Source of the DNA: Microbacterium gallinarum
GTDB taxonomy: Bacteria > Actinomycetota > Actinomycetes > Actinomycetales > Microbacteriaceae
Assembly: GCF_014837165.1 (NCBI RefSeq)
Contig: NZ_JACSPM010000007.1
Span: 52,707-116,706 of the forward strand
Length of the DNA stretch: 64,000 nucleotides
Direction of reading: 5' to 3'
Position numbers and translations under genes: made by a program. This document shows, piece by piece, positions 27,370 through 36,208 of this stretch. Under the pieces are notes generated by a model that made no database searches, was not told where the DNA came from, and saw only the letters and a list, made by a program, of their open reading frames with translations. The stretch's first letter is position 1; every line of letters starts with the position of its first letter.

Positions 27370-28556
27370 GTAGGTCTCCTGCTCGGGCGCGGGACGGTGC
27401 TCCAGATGAGATCGCCCGTGGGTCTGACACCCGTCTCCCACGATCGCTGGCCGATGTACACCGCCACGACGTTCACGAACGCTGCGAGGGGCACCGCGAA
27501 CAGTGCGCCGGGGATGCCGGCGATCATGGCGCCGCCGGCCACGACGAGGACGACGGCGAGCGGGTGGACCTTGACGGCCGAGCCCATCAGAAGGGGCTGA
27601 AGCACATGGCCCTCGAGCTGCTGGACGCCGAGCACGACGATCAGCATCCACAGGGCGATCCAGGGACCGTTGTAGACGAGGGCGAGGAAGACGGCGATGG
27701 CGCCCGTGACGACGGCACCGACGATCGGCACGAACGCGCCGAGGAAGACGAGGACGGCGACCGGGATCGCCAGCGGAACGCCGAGGAGGAACGCGCCCAA
27801 GCCGATGCCGACCGCATCGATCGTGGCGACGAGGAGCTGCGTGCGGGCGTAGTTGACGACCGTCACCCAGCCCGCACGTCCGGCGCCGTCGGCGGCGGGG
27901 CGCGCCTTGCGCGGGAAGAGCCGCAGCGTCCATCGCCAGATGCCGGCGCCGTCGGCGAGCAGGCAAAGCAGGATGAAGAACGCCAGGATGCCGCCCGTGA
28001 GCACGTGGCCCAGCGTGCTGCCGAGGGCGAGCGCGCCCGACCACACCAGCTCGGCCTGCTCCTGGAGGAAGCCCCACCCCTGTGCGAGCAGGTCGTCGAT
28101 CTGCTCCTCGGTGAGGTGCATCGGCCCCTGGACCAGGTAGGTGCGGAAGTTGTCGACGGCCTCGACGGTGCTCGCCTGCACATCCGACCACTGACGGGTG
28201 ATCTGCCAGGCGACCAGCCACAGCAGGCCGCCGACGACGGCGAGGGTGCCGACCACCGAGATCACGATCGCAAGCCATCGAGGCACTCGATGCCGCAGCA
28301 TCCACGTGAAGACCGGCCACAGCAGTGCGGTCACGAGGATGCCGACCAGGAGCGGGATCACCAGCAGCTTCAGCTGGATGACGAGCCACACGGCGACGCC
28401 GATGGCGGCGGCGACGACGAGGAAGCGCCACGAGTAGGCCGTCGCGATGCGCAGACCGCGCGGGATCGTGCCCGACAGCTCGGTCGAGACGACCCTGTTC
28501 CGGTCGCGGAACGCGTCGAACAGCGAGCCGCGTGGCTTGTCGTCGGAGCCGCTCAT
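27366..28556 (-). CDS. AI-2E family transporter
   Basis: A 396-residue membrane protein with about eight predicted helices, including the family block VLVFLGAFVPIVGAVVTGAIAVFLAL and QQLEGHVLQPLLMG. The family was named for AI-2 export, but many members are Na+/H+ antiporters or have unknown substrates. TAGACT (28563-28568) lies six bases before ATG 28556, a leaderless layout, and is the likely promoter for ilvA too. Confidence 0.93.
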   Translation of the reverse strand: MSGSDDKPRGSLFDAFRDRNRVVSTELSGTIPRGLRIATAYSWRFLVVAAAIGVAVWLVIQLKLLVIPLLVGILVTALLWPVFTWMLRHRVPRWLAIVISVVGTLAVVGGLLWLVAWQITRQWSDVQASTVEAVDNFRTYLVQGPMHLTEEQIDDLLAQGWGFLQEQAELVWSGALALGSTLGHVLTGGILAFFILLCLLADGAGIWRWTLRLFPRKARPAADGAGRAGWVTVVNYARTQLLVATIDAVGIGLGAFLLGVPLAIPVAVLVFLGAFVPIVGAVVTGAIAVFLALVYNGPWIALWMLIVVLGVQQLEGHVLQPLLMGSAVKVHPLAVVLVVAGGAMIAGIPGALFAVPLAAFVNVVAVYIGQRSWETGVRPTGDLIWSTVPRPSRRPT

Positions 28557-28659
28557 TCCGCCAGTCTAGGCGCGTCGCATGCCGCGCGAGTCATGTGCCC
28601 GCAGGGTGCGCGAGGGTGTGCCGGCACCTGTGTCCGGGGTCCTGGCTAGGCTTTCGCGC

Positions 28660-29937
28660 GTGAAGTCGACCCTCAGTGCCGCGGAGGCGCGCCGTATCGC
28701 CCTGGCGGCCCAGGGCTTCGCGCGGCCGCTCCCGGCGGTCGCGGGAACGCGGCAGCTCAACCTCGCGCTGGCGCGCATGGCGACGCTGCAGATCGACTCG
28801 GTGAACGTCTTCGCACGCTCGCACTACATGCCGCTCTTCTCTCGACTGGGCCCCTATGATCCCGCGGCGCTCGACCGCCTGCTCTTCGCCCGGCGCCCGC
28901 CGTACGTGGAGTACTGGGCGCACGTCGCGGCCTTCATCCCGGCGGCCGACTGGTCGCTGTTCCGCTTCCGCATGGAGGATCTGAGGGCCAAGTACGGCAC
29001 GAAGGCCGACGGCTGGTTCCAGACCCACCGTCAGACGGTGGACTGGGTGCGCGCCGAGCTGGTCGACCGCGGCCCTCTCCGCCCGGCGCAGATCGAGCGC
29101 GACGCGCCGACGGGTGCCCGCGGTCAGTGGTGGGACTGGGACGACGTGAAGAACGCGCTGGAGTACCTGTTCATGTTCGGCGAGGTCGCGATCGCCGGTA
29201 GGCGCGGTTTCGAGCGCCGGTACGGTCTGGCGGCCGATGTCATCCCCGCCGACGTGCTCGCGGCGCCCGTCCCGCGCGACGACGCGATCCGCGAACTCGT
29301 GCGTCGCGCGGCGGCCGCCTACGGCGTGGCGACGGCCGCCGACCTCGCCGACTACTGGCGGATCGCCGACCGCCCCGCGATCCTGGGCGCGATCGCCGAT
29401 CTCACAGACACGGGCGAGCTGCTGCCGGTGACCGTCGAGGGGTGGACGACCGCCGGAAGACCGGCCAAGGCGTGGGTGCACCGCGACGCCGCCCTCCCCC
29501 GTCGCGGCGACGCGACGGCGCTGCTGACGCCCTTCGATCCCGTGGTGTGGTTCCGCGACCGCGCCGAGCGCCTGTTCGGCTTCGAGTACCGCATCGAGAT
29601 CTACACACCCGCGCCGAAGCGGCGGTACGGCTACTACTCGCTGCCGCTCCTCGTCGGCGACGACCTCGTCGGGCGGATCGACCTCAAAGCCGATCGAGCA
29701 GCATCGACCCTGCGCGTGCAGTCGGCATGGTGGGAGCACGGAAGACCGACGGATGCCGCGGCCCGCGTCGCCGACGAGCTCAGGGCAGCCGCACGCTGGC
29801 AGTCGCTGGAGCACATCTCGATCTCGCGGTGGGGCGACGCCGTCGACGACCTCGCCGACGTGATGCCCGAGGCAGAGCGCCACGTCACGGGGCCCGCCGA
29901 GCCTGTCGCGCTCGCCGCCGACGAGCCCGCGGGCTAG
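28660..29937 (+). CDS. YcaQ/AlkX-type winged-helix DNA glycosylase (HTH_42)
   Basis: A 425-residue member of the HTH_42 (DUF1006) family, whose YcaQ/AlkX branch unhooks DNA interstrand crosslinks. The active-site region reads TLQIDSVNVFARSHYMPLFSRLGPY; the QID tripeptide matches the QxD signature of the YcaQ group. Later conserved parts are YVEYWAHVAAFIP, RGQWWDWDDVKNALEYLFMFGEVAI and LLTPFDPVVWFRDRAERLFGFEYRIEIY. TAGGCT (28647-28652) lies seven bases before GTG 28660, probably leaderless. Confidence 0.9.
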   Translation: MKSTLSAAEARRIALAAQGFARPLPAVAGTRQLNLALARMATLQIDSVNVFARSHYMPLFSRLGPYDPAALDRLLFARRPPYVEYWAHVAAFIPAADWSLFRFRMEDLRAKYGTKADGWFQTHRQTVDWVRAELVDRGPLRPAQIERDAPTGARGQWWDWDDVKNALEYLFMFGEVAIAGRRGFERRYGLAADVIPADVLAAPVPRDDAIRELVRRAAAAYGVATAADLADYWRIADRPAILGAIADLTDTGELLPVTVEGWTTAGRPAKAWVHRDAALPRRGDATALLTPFDPVVWFRDRAERLFGFEYRIEIYTPAPKRRYGYYSLPLLVGDDLVGRIDLKADRAASTLRVQSAWWEHGRPTDAAARVADELRAAARWQSLEHISISRWGDAVDDLADVMPEAERHVTGPAEPVALAADEPAG

Positions 29938-29946
29938 CGTGGAGAG

Positions 29947-30882
29947 GTGAAACGCGCAGCGGTCGTCGGCATCGTCGGCGGCGTCGCGGCACTCGCGCTC
30001 GCGGCGGCCGGGGTGTGGTGGTTCACCAGCCGCCCGCCCACGGCTCAGGCCGCCGCCGAGTCCTACCTGCGCGCCCTCGAGACGGGCGACGTCGCGGCGA
30101 TCGCCGGCCTGCGTGACGACGATCTCGGCGCGGACGCGCAGTCCCTCGTCGAGGAGGCCTTCGCCGGTGCGGCCTCCTACGTCTCCGACGCGGAGATCCT
30201 CGAGGTGCGTGCCGGCGACGACGGCGTGGCCGCAGTGCAGGCGGAAGGGCTGCTCGGCGGCGAGCGGCACACGCTCAGCTTCACGATGCGCGACACCGGC
30301 GACGGGTGGAAGCTCACCGGCGACCACCTCGGTGTGCTCCAGGCGGAGACGATGCTCACCTCCGTGCCCGCCGGCGACGCGATCTGGGTGGGTGGGGCGC
30401 TCGCCCCCGCAGCGACGGAGCTGATGCTCCTGCCTGCCGTGTACGACGTGCAGGCGGCACCGCGCGGCATCCTGGCAGGAACGGCGACGGCGGCCGTGAG
30501 CACCGATGCGCCGGTCGCCGTCACGATCGACGCCGTGCTCTCCCCCGAGGCGACCGCGCTCGCGCAGGCGCAGGTCGATGCATACGCGGATGCGTGTGCG
30601 GCTCTGGCCGCGAGCATCCCCCGCAACTGCGGCCTGCGCGTGCCGTGGGCGGCAGACCTCGCCACCCTCGACTCGATCGCATTCCGCATCGACGAGCATC
30701 CGGTCATCGCCCTGCAGGAGGACGCGGCCGGCTTCGACGCGACCGGCGGCGTGATCGTCGCGACCGCGTCCGGCACGACCCACGGCGGCGAGTCTGCGAG
30801 CTTCACGTATCGCGCCGACGACTGGGCGCTGCGCGGATCGATTCGCTTCTCGGGCGATGACATGATCCTCGCCGTGCGCTGA
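29947..30882 (+). CDS. Membrane-anchored extracellular protein of unknown function
   Basis: A 311-residue protein with an N-terminal helix (about residues 5-26, VVGIVGGVAALALAAAGVWWF) that could be a signal anchor; no lipobox Cys is visible. The following domain has the SYLRALETGDVAAIAGL start seen in NTF2-like or DUF4878-type domains, then a second beta-rich region. I cannot name the family. TAGCGT (29935-29940) lies six bases before GTG 29947 and begins with the stop codon of the upstream glycosylase gene, so it probably has its own leaderless promoter. Confidence 0.75.
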   Translation: MKRAAVVGIVGGVAALALAAAGVWWFTSRPPTAQAAAESYLRALETGDVAAIAGLRDDDLGADAQSLVEEAFAGAASYVSDAEILEVRAGDDGVAAVQAEGLLGGERHTLSFTMRDTGDGWKLTGDHLGVLQAETMLTSVPAGDAIWVGGALAPAATELMLLPAVYDVQAAPRGILAGTATAAVSTDAPVAVTIDAVLSPEATALAQAQVDAYADACAALAASIPRNCGLRVPWAADLATLDSIAFRIDEHPVIALQEDAAGFDATGGVIVATASGTTHGGESASFTYRADDWALRGSIRFSGDDMILAVR

Positions 30883-31980
30883 TCACGCCTCGCGCAGGCC
30901 CTGCACCTCGAGGCCGAGCCACTGGGCGAGATCGTGGATCTCACGGTGGACCGCTTCGGTCGTCAGGGCGTCGAACGGGGTGTCTTCGTGCACGGCGAAG
31001 ACCCGCAGCACACCGGCCTTGCGGTCGGCCTTGGCGTCGAGTTTGCCGACGAACCGGTCACCGTGGAGGATCGGCAGGGCGAAGTAGCCCCAGCGCCGCT
31101 TCGCCGCCGGCTTGTACATCTCGAGCAGGTACTCGTACCCGAAGATCTCCTCCAGCCGCTTCCGGTCGAACACGAGCCGGTCGAACGGCGACAGGAGCGC
31201 CGTGCGAGGCACGAAGTCGTCGACTGCGGCGAGGGCCTCGGGATCGAGTCGCCACGTGCCCGCGGTGTCGTCGATCACGGCTTCTTCGCCGACCCCGCCG
31301 ACGTCGATCGGCTCGATCGGCTGCGACAGGCTCTTCGCGCGCGCGACGCCGTACGAAGTGAGGCGTCGCTCCGCACGCTCCCGTGCTGCGTCCTCGGGTG
31401 AGACCACCGGAAGATCGGTCGGATACACGCGCTCGGCGAGGTCGAACAGCCGGCCGCCGGAGTCGCGCGACGAGATGGCGACGTCGCCGCGCAGCACGAG
31501 CATCTCGAGCAGCTGGAGCGTGTTGCGGTTGTCCGTCCACCCCGACGAGCGCCACGACACCTGCGCGGTGTCGGCGATGTCGGCGGGACGCAGCGGGCCC
31601 TCTGCCCGCAGCTTCGCCATCACCTCCCGCCGGAACACGTCGTTGGCAGCCAGCCACTCCCTCGCCTCGCGCGACTGCGGGCGCTTCGCCATCTCGGGTA
31701 GCAGCAGCGGCAGGTCGGCCATGGTGCGATAGAAGCCGCCCCATTCGAAGACGGCGCGGTCCTCTTCGACGAGCCGCACGAGATCGGCCGGCTGGTACGG
31801 CCAGCCGAGCCGCGACCACAGGATGAGGTCGGCGCTCGGAGCGATCGCCGCAGTGGGCTCGATGTTCACGACGGTCAGCGCGTCGATCGTCTCGACGATG
31901 CCGGCGGGCCGGTCCGCTGACAGCAGCTGTGCGCGCACAGCGATGCGCCGTGCCTGCTCGCGCGTCAGCCGGTGGGCCAT
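30883..31980 (-). CDS. Winged-helix HTH_42 family protein, divergent
   Basis: A 365-residue second HTH_42 protein, on the opposite strand from the first and less than 1 kb from it. It keeps the overall order (DLILWSRLGWPY, AVFEWGGFYRTMADLP, VSWRSSGWTDNRNTLQLLEMLVLRGDVAI, LLSPFDRLVFDRKRLEEIFGYEYLLEMY). Where the YcaQ-type paralogue has QID it reads VNIEP, so the known catalytic Gln/Asp pattern is not there by eye. TAGCGT (31987-31992) lies six bases before ATG 31980. Glycosylase activity is uncertain. Confidence 0.85.
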   Translation of the reverse strand: MAHRLTREQARRIAVRAQLLSADRPAGIVETIDALTVVNIEPTAAIAPSADLILWSRLGWPYQPADLVRLVEEDRAVFEWGGFYRTMADLPLLLPEMAKRPQSREAREWLAANDVFRREVMAKLRAEGPLRPADIADTAQVSWRSSGWTDNRNTLQLLEMLVLRGDVAISSRDSGGRLFDLAERVYPTDLPVVSPEDAARERAERRLTSYGVARAKSLSQPIEPIDVGGVGEEAVIDDTAGTWRLDPEALAAVDDFVPRTALLSPFDRLVFDRKRLEEIFGYEYLLEMYKPAAKRRWGYFALPILHGDRFVGKLDAKADRKAGVLRVFAVHEDTPFDALTTEAVHREIHDLAQWLGLEVQGLREA

Positions 31981-32071
31981 GGGGAGACGCTAGCGCGGGT
32001 CGGGGACGCTCCGCGGCCCGTCCTTGCTGTCTGGATCTCGATACACCGGCGCTTCGCGGCGGCACTCGATC

Positions 32072-32124
32072 TTGACCCGGCGCGCATCAACGTCGCTTCG
32101 CGACATTGATCCGCGCCGCGTCAA
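32072..32124. repeat. 53-bp imperfect palindrome at the 3' end of lemA
   Basis: Left arm 32072-32096 and right arm 32100-32124 match in 22 of 25 positions around a three-base loop. It begins within the lemA stop codon and runs downstream, so it may be the lemA terminator, but the long, imperfect arms also resemble REP-type repeats. Confidence 0.7.
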
Positions 32125-32690
32125 AACTGGACCCGCGGCGGTTCGGAGATGGCGGCGCCGTCGACGACCTCGAAGAACTCGCGCTCGTGGAAGCCGAGGT
32201 TGCGGGCGAAGAGATTGTTCGGGAAGACCTTGATCTTGGTGTTCAGCTCGCGCACGCCGCCGTTGTAGAACCGGCGCGAGGCCTGGATCTTGTCTTCGGT
32301 GTCGACGATCGACTGCTGCAGGTGCAGGAAGTTCTGGCTCGCCTGCAGCTGCGGATATGCCTCGGCGACCGCGAACAGGGACTTGAGCGCCTGCTGCATG
32401 TGCCCCTCGGCGACGCCCGCCTCGGCGGGCCCGCCGGCCGAGAGCGTCTCGGCCCTCGCACGGGTGACGTTCTCGAAGACCGCCTTCTCGTGCGCCGCGT
32501 AGCCCTTCACCGCCTCGATGAGGTTCGGCAGCAGGTCGGCCCGGCGCTTGAGCTGGACGGTGATGTCGCTCCACGCCTCATCGACCCGCACATTCAGTTG
32601 GACGAGCGAGTTGTACGTGGCCCACAGGTAGATCCCGACGATCGCGGCGAGAGCCACAACGATCAGGACCGGGATCAGCCATTCCCACAT
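32121..32690 (-). CDS. lemA: LemA family protein
   Basis: A 189-residue protein with an N-terminal membrane helix (about residues 5-27) and a long helical domain. LVQLNVRVDEAWSDITVQLKRRADLLPNLIEAVKGYAAHE is the family's signature region, and NTKIKVFPNNLFARNLGFHEREFFEV is the conserved C-terminus. LemA function in bacteria is unclear. A TAGGAT lies about 37 bases upstream of the start, followed by a CGGAG ribosome site. The gene stands alone. Confidence 0.95.
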   Translation of the reverse strand: MWEWLIPVLIVVALAAIVGIYLWATYNSLVQLNVRVDEAWSDITVQLKRRADLLPNLIEAVKGYAAHEKAVFENVTRARAETLSAGGPAEAGVAEGHMQQALKSLFAVAEAYPQLQASQNFLHLQQSIVDTEDKIQASRRFYNGGVRELNTKIKVFPNNLFARNLGFHEREFFEVVDGAAISEPPRVQF

Positions 32691-32773
32691 TGCCGGATAC
32701 TCCGTTCGAGGTTTCCCTCATCCTAGCGAGGGCGGCCGTTGCCGTCTGTGCCGGTGCCTCGGACTCTCAGCCG

Positions 32774-34087
32774 TTACTCACCGAGGACGCGCTGGAGGTA
32801 GGGGTTGGCGAACACGCGCTCGGGGTCGAGGCGATCGCGCAGCGCCACGAAGTCGACGAAGTGCGGGTAGCGGTCCTTCAGGATCGCGGCATCCAGCGTG
32901 TGCATCTTGCCCCAGTGCGGACGGCCGCCGAAGCCCAGCATGATCTGCTCGACGGCCTCGAAGTACTCGGTCGGATCCTCGCGCCAATAGCGGTGGACGG
33001 CGATGTAACCCGATGCCCGGCCGTGCGCGGTCGACATCCACCGGTCGTCCGCGGCGGCGAAGCGCACCTCCACGGGGAACGAGATGCGCCAGCCGCGGTC
33101 GTCGAGGAGCGCGCGGAGGGCGTCGAACGCCGGTCGCACGTTCTCGACGGGCAGCGCGTATTCCATCTCACGGAACCGGACCGATCGTGAGGTCGCGAAG
33201 ACGCGGGACGAGACATCCGTGAACTCGCGATCCCCCCACAGCTTCACCGACAGGCGATTGATGGGCGGAATGGTCGCAGGGATCGCCCTCGCGACGCTGC
33301 AGGCCACCTGATGCAGCCCGCTGCCGACGAGCGTGTCGTCGACCCACTTGCCCACCGCCGGAAGCGGGTGCCTCGGGGCGCCCTCGGGCAGGCGCGTGTT
33401 CGTCTTGGTCATCGCCCGGTCGGTATGCGGGAACCAGTAGAACTCGAAGTGGTCGGCCTCAGCCATGCGCGTGTCGAGCTCGTCGAGCACGACGTCGAGG
33501 TCTTCGGGCTGCTCCACGGCGTGCAGGACGAACGCCGGCACGCACTGCACGGTCACGTCGACCAGGATGCCGAGCGCCCCGAGGCCGAGGGCCACCGCCG
33601 GGAGCAGCTCGGCGTTCTCGGTGTCGCTGACCACCAGGAGATCGCCGGATGCCGTCACCAGCGTCGCTCCGACGATCTGGGCTGCGATCCCGCCGAAGCG
33701 TGCGCCGGTGCCGTGCGTTCCGGTCGAGATGGCGCCCGAGATCGACTGGCGGTCGATGTCCCCCAGGTTCTCCATCGCGAGACCATAGGGTGCGAGGAGC
33801 TCGGGGATCTGGTGCAGGCGCGTTCCCGCGTGGAGGGTGACCTGCGACCGGGCGACGTCGATCGCCACAAGGCCGCTCAGGTCGGCGAGGTCGAGGAGCA
33901 CGCCCGGCGCGACGGCGATGCCCGTGAAGCTGTGACCGGCACCGACCGCCTTGACCGGGAGCTTCTGCCGTGCCGCAGCGGCGACAGCACGCTGCACCGC
34001 GTCGGCGGTGCGGGGGAACTCCACTCGGCGCGGGCGCACCGACTCGGAGCGGGCCCAGTTCTGCCACTTGCCGCCTGGACGCGTCAC
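32774..34087 (-). CDS. FAD-dependent sugar-lactone oxidase (D-arabinono-1,4-lactone oxidase family)
   Basis: A 437-residue flavoprotein of the VAO family. The N-terminal PCMH-type FAD domain has VKAVGAGHSFTGIAVAPG (the His is the usual site of covalent FAD) and GAISTGTHGTGARFGG; the C-terminal ALO domain has RPHWGKMHTLDA. Relatives oxidise L-gulono-, L-galactono- or D-arabinono-lactones or alditols. Its GTG start overlaps the stop of the PLP-enzyme gene by four bases. The true substrate is unknown. Confidence 0.92.
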   Translation of the reverse strand: MTRPGGKWQNWARSESVRPRRVEFPRTADAVQRAVAAAARQKLPVKAVGAGHSFTGIAVAPGVLLDLADLSGLVAIDVARSQVTLHAGTRLHQIPELLAPYGLAMENLGDIDRQSISGAISTGTHGTGARFGGIAAQIVGATLVTASGDLLVVSDTENAELLPAVALGLGALGILVDVTVQCVPAFVLHAVEQPEDLDVVLDELDTRMAEADHFEFYWFPHTDRAMTKTNTRLPEGAPRHPLPAVGKWVDDTLVGSGLHQVACSVARAIPATIPPINRLSVKLWGDREFTDVSSRVFATSRSVRFREMEYALPVENVRPAFDALRALLDDRGWRISFPVEVRFAAADDRWMSTAHGRASGYIAVHRYWREDPTEYFEAVEQIMLGFGGRPHWGKMHTLDAAILKDRYPHFVDFVALRDRLDPERVFANPYLQRVLGE

Positions 34088-35313
34088 AGGAACGCCTTTC
34101 CCTCGCCGCGATAGGTGGGCACCTCGCCGATGAGGCGCTCACCGTCGACGACGTGATACCGATCGACCCGCTCCGCCAGCTCGCCGCTCTTGGAGTGCCG
34201 GAACCACACGCGGTCTCCCACGTGCAGATCGCGGGCGGCGTCGCCCCTGAGCGGCGTCTGAACCTCGCCCGCTCCCTCGCGCGGCAGGGTCGTGAGGCCC
34301 TGCGGCCACACCGGCAGCGGCTGCCGCGAGGCGACGGGCGGGCCGGAGGCGATCCAGCCGCCGCCGAGCACGGTCGCGACGTCCGGCGCGGGCTTGCGCA
34401 CGACCTCGAGCGCGAACGCGGCGGCCGGTGCGAGCTCGAACGACCGGTAGCCGTCGAAGAGGTGACCCGCGAGGAGTCCGCTGCCGGCGGTGAGCTCGGT
34501 GACGGACTGATCGGATGCGGTGAACTCGAGCGAGCCGGTGCCGCCGCCGTTGACGAACTCGAGCGGGGCGACGTCGCGCAGTGCCGCCACGATCTCGGCT
34601 CGGCGCTCGAGCAGCTCGCGGGACGAACGGCGCTGCATCCAGCGGATCATGCCGTCGCCCGACCCGGTGTCGTCGCCCTGGCCGGCGATCTGCGCCTCGT
34701 ACATCATCAGCCCGACGAGCCGGAAGCCCGGGCGGGCAGCGATGCCGCGGGCGAGTGCGGCGACCTCGCCCGGCTCATGCACGGGTGACCGGAAGACGCC
34801 GATGTGGCCGAGGCCGGGAGCCCGCCACGACGCGTCGGCATCGATCGCGACGCGCAGCTCGGGGCGCGCGCCCGGTGCGGCGACGGCGTCGATGAGATCG
34901 AGCTGCGCGAGGTCGTCGACCATCAGCGTCACGCGACGCGCTGCGCGCTCGTCTGCCGCGAGGGAGGCGATGGCAGCCCGGTCGGCGGTCGGATACCCCA
35001 CGACCACGTCGTCGTGCGCCTCGGCGAGCCAGAGCGCCTCCGGAAGGGTGAACGCCAGGATCCCCTGATAGCCCGCCATCGCGAGCGTCGCGTCGATCGC
35101 CTCGCGCACGCGCACGGACTTGCTCGCCACGCGGATCGGCACGCCGCCGGCGCGCACGACCATGTCGAGCGCGTTGTACCGGAGCGCCGGCAGGCTGAGC
35201 GTCGCGACCGGACCGGAGACATCGCGGACGGCATGCGACAGACCGCCCCAGAAGGACGCGGGTTCCTTCCACGGCTCCGTCGCAGTGGCTGAGGACAGCA
35301 GATCGAGGCTCAT
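34084..35313 (-). CDS. Alanine racemase-fold amino acid deaminase/aldolase
   Basis: A 409-residue PLP enzyme of the D-threonine aldolase/D-serine dehydratase superfamily. The N-terminal racemase-like barrel has the PLP Lys in IRVASKSVRVREA; the C-terminal beta domain ends VWFRHSKSGELAERVDRYHVV, including the metal-site region. It forms an operon with the lactone oxidase (GTGA overlap), a pairing recurrent in actinobacteria. TAGGCT (35347-35352) is the likely -10 and includes the stop codon of the upstream hydrolase gene. Exact substrate unknown. Confidence 0.88.
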   Translation of the reverse strand: MSLDLLSSATATEPWKEPASFWGGLSHAVRDVSGPVATLSLPALRYNALDMVVRAGGVPIRVASKSVRVREAIDATLAMAGYQGILAFTLPEALWLAEAHDDVVVGYPTADRAAIASLAADERAARRVTLMVDDLAQLDLIDAVAAPGARPELRVAIDADASWRAPGLGHIGVFRSPVHEPGEVAALARGIAARPGFRLVGLMMYEAQIAGQGDDTGSGDGMIRWMQRRSSRELLERRAEIVAALRDVAPLEFVNGGGTGSLEFTASDQSVTELTAGSGLLAGHLFDGYRSFELAPAAAFALEVVRKPAPDVATVLGGGWIASGPPVASRQPLPVWPQGLTTLPREGAGEVQTPLRGDAARDLHVGDRVWFRHSKSGELAERVDRYHVVDGERLIGEVPTYRGEGKAFL

Positions 35314-35349
35314 ACGGCCCGCTTCGGGTGCGCGCACATGCGCACCAGC

Positions 35350-36207
35350 CTAGAGCCCGGGGCGTGCCGGGACCGGACGCCCTGTGGATGTGTCGCGCTC
35401 CAGGTCCGACCGCAGGCGCCGTCCGGTCTCGCGCATCGCGTCGAGGACGGTGTCGCGCGCCGACCGGTCTGCACCGGACTCCCACTCGGCGAGGACGGCG
35501 TACGCGATCGCGCGGTCCCCGGACCGCACCGCACCCACGTCGGCGCGGACACCGCTGTCGGTGCCGGTCTTGTTCCACAGCACGACTCCGCGGTCGACGT
35601 CGCGGTGCGCGAGCGGATCCAGGCCGAACGCCGAGGCGACCATCGACAGATCGGTGCCGAGCGAGAGCCAGTCCCGCACCAGCGCACTCACGTCGGGGGC
35701 GACGGCGTCGCCGCAGTCGATCGCCGCGACGAGGGAGGCGAGCTCGGCCGCCGATCCGTGCGAGAGGGCGGGCGGATGCTGCGGCCCGCGCGCATCCCGG
35801 ACCCGGTCGAGCAGTGCGGTCCGACCCAACCCGAGCGACGCGGCGAGGTCGGCGACGGCATCCAGCCCGACGACGTCGAGCAGCACGTTGGTCGCGAGGT
35901 TGTCACTCACTGCGCCGACGAGCTGTGCGGCGTCCGAGGCCGCGAGGGAGGAGGCCTCCATCACGTGCCACAGCCCAGAGTCGGCGACCGTCTCGCCGCC
36001 GCGGGCGACGGGAGTCGACGGGTCGAGTGCACCGGTGCGGAAGCGGCGCGACAGCTCGAGCAGCAGCAGCACTTTGCCGATGCTGGCCGTCGACAGGACG
36101 CGGTCGGGCCGATGCGCGGCGAGCACCTCGCGCGAACCGGCGTCGAGGACGCAGGCCGACCAGCGCAGGCCGATCGAGGGGTCGTCGGTCAACGCGTCGA
36201 GCAGCAC
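35350..36207 (-). CDS. Serine hydrolase of the class A beta-lactamase fold
   Basis: A 285-residue protein with the three active-site motifs of this fold: SxxK as STASIGKVLLLLE, SDN in AVSDNLATNVLL, and KTG in WNKTGTDSGV. The omega-loop region (RVRDARGPQHPPALSHG) is short and has no clear ExxLN Glu, so it may be a penicillin-binding or other hydrolase rather than an efficient beta-lactamase. No signal peptide is visible. The frame runs open back through a tRNA gene; the first start after it is GTG 36207, one base from the tRNA end, with the tRNA's GGGGG as the only ribosome-site-like sequence. TTG 36192 is an alternative start. Confidence 0.8.
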   Translation of the reverse strand: MLLDALTDDPSIGLRWSACVLDAGSREVLAAHRPDRVLSTASIGKVLLLLELSRRFRTGALDPSTPVARGGETVADSGLWHVMEASSLAASDAAQLVGAVSDNLATNVLLDVVGLDAVADLAASLGLGRTALLDRVRDARGPQHPPALSHGSAAELASLVAAIDCGDAVAPDVSALVRDWLSLGTDLSMVASAFGLDPLAHRDVDRGVVLWNKTGTDSGVRADVGAVRSGDRAIAYAVLAEWESGADRSARDTVLDAMRETGRRLRSDLERDTSTGRPVPARPGL

Positions 36208-36208
36208 G

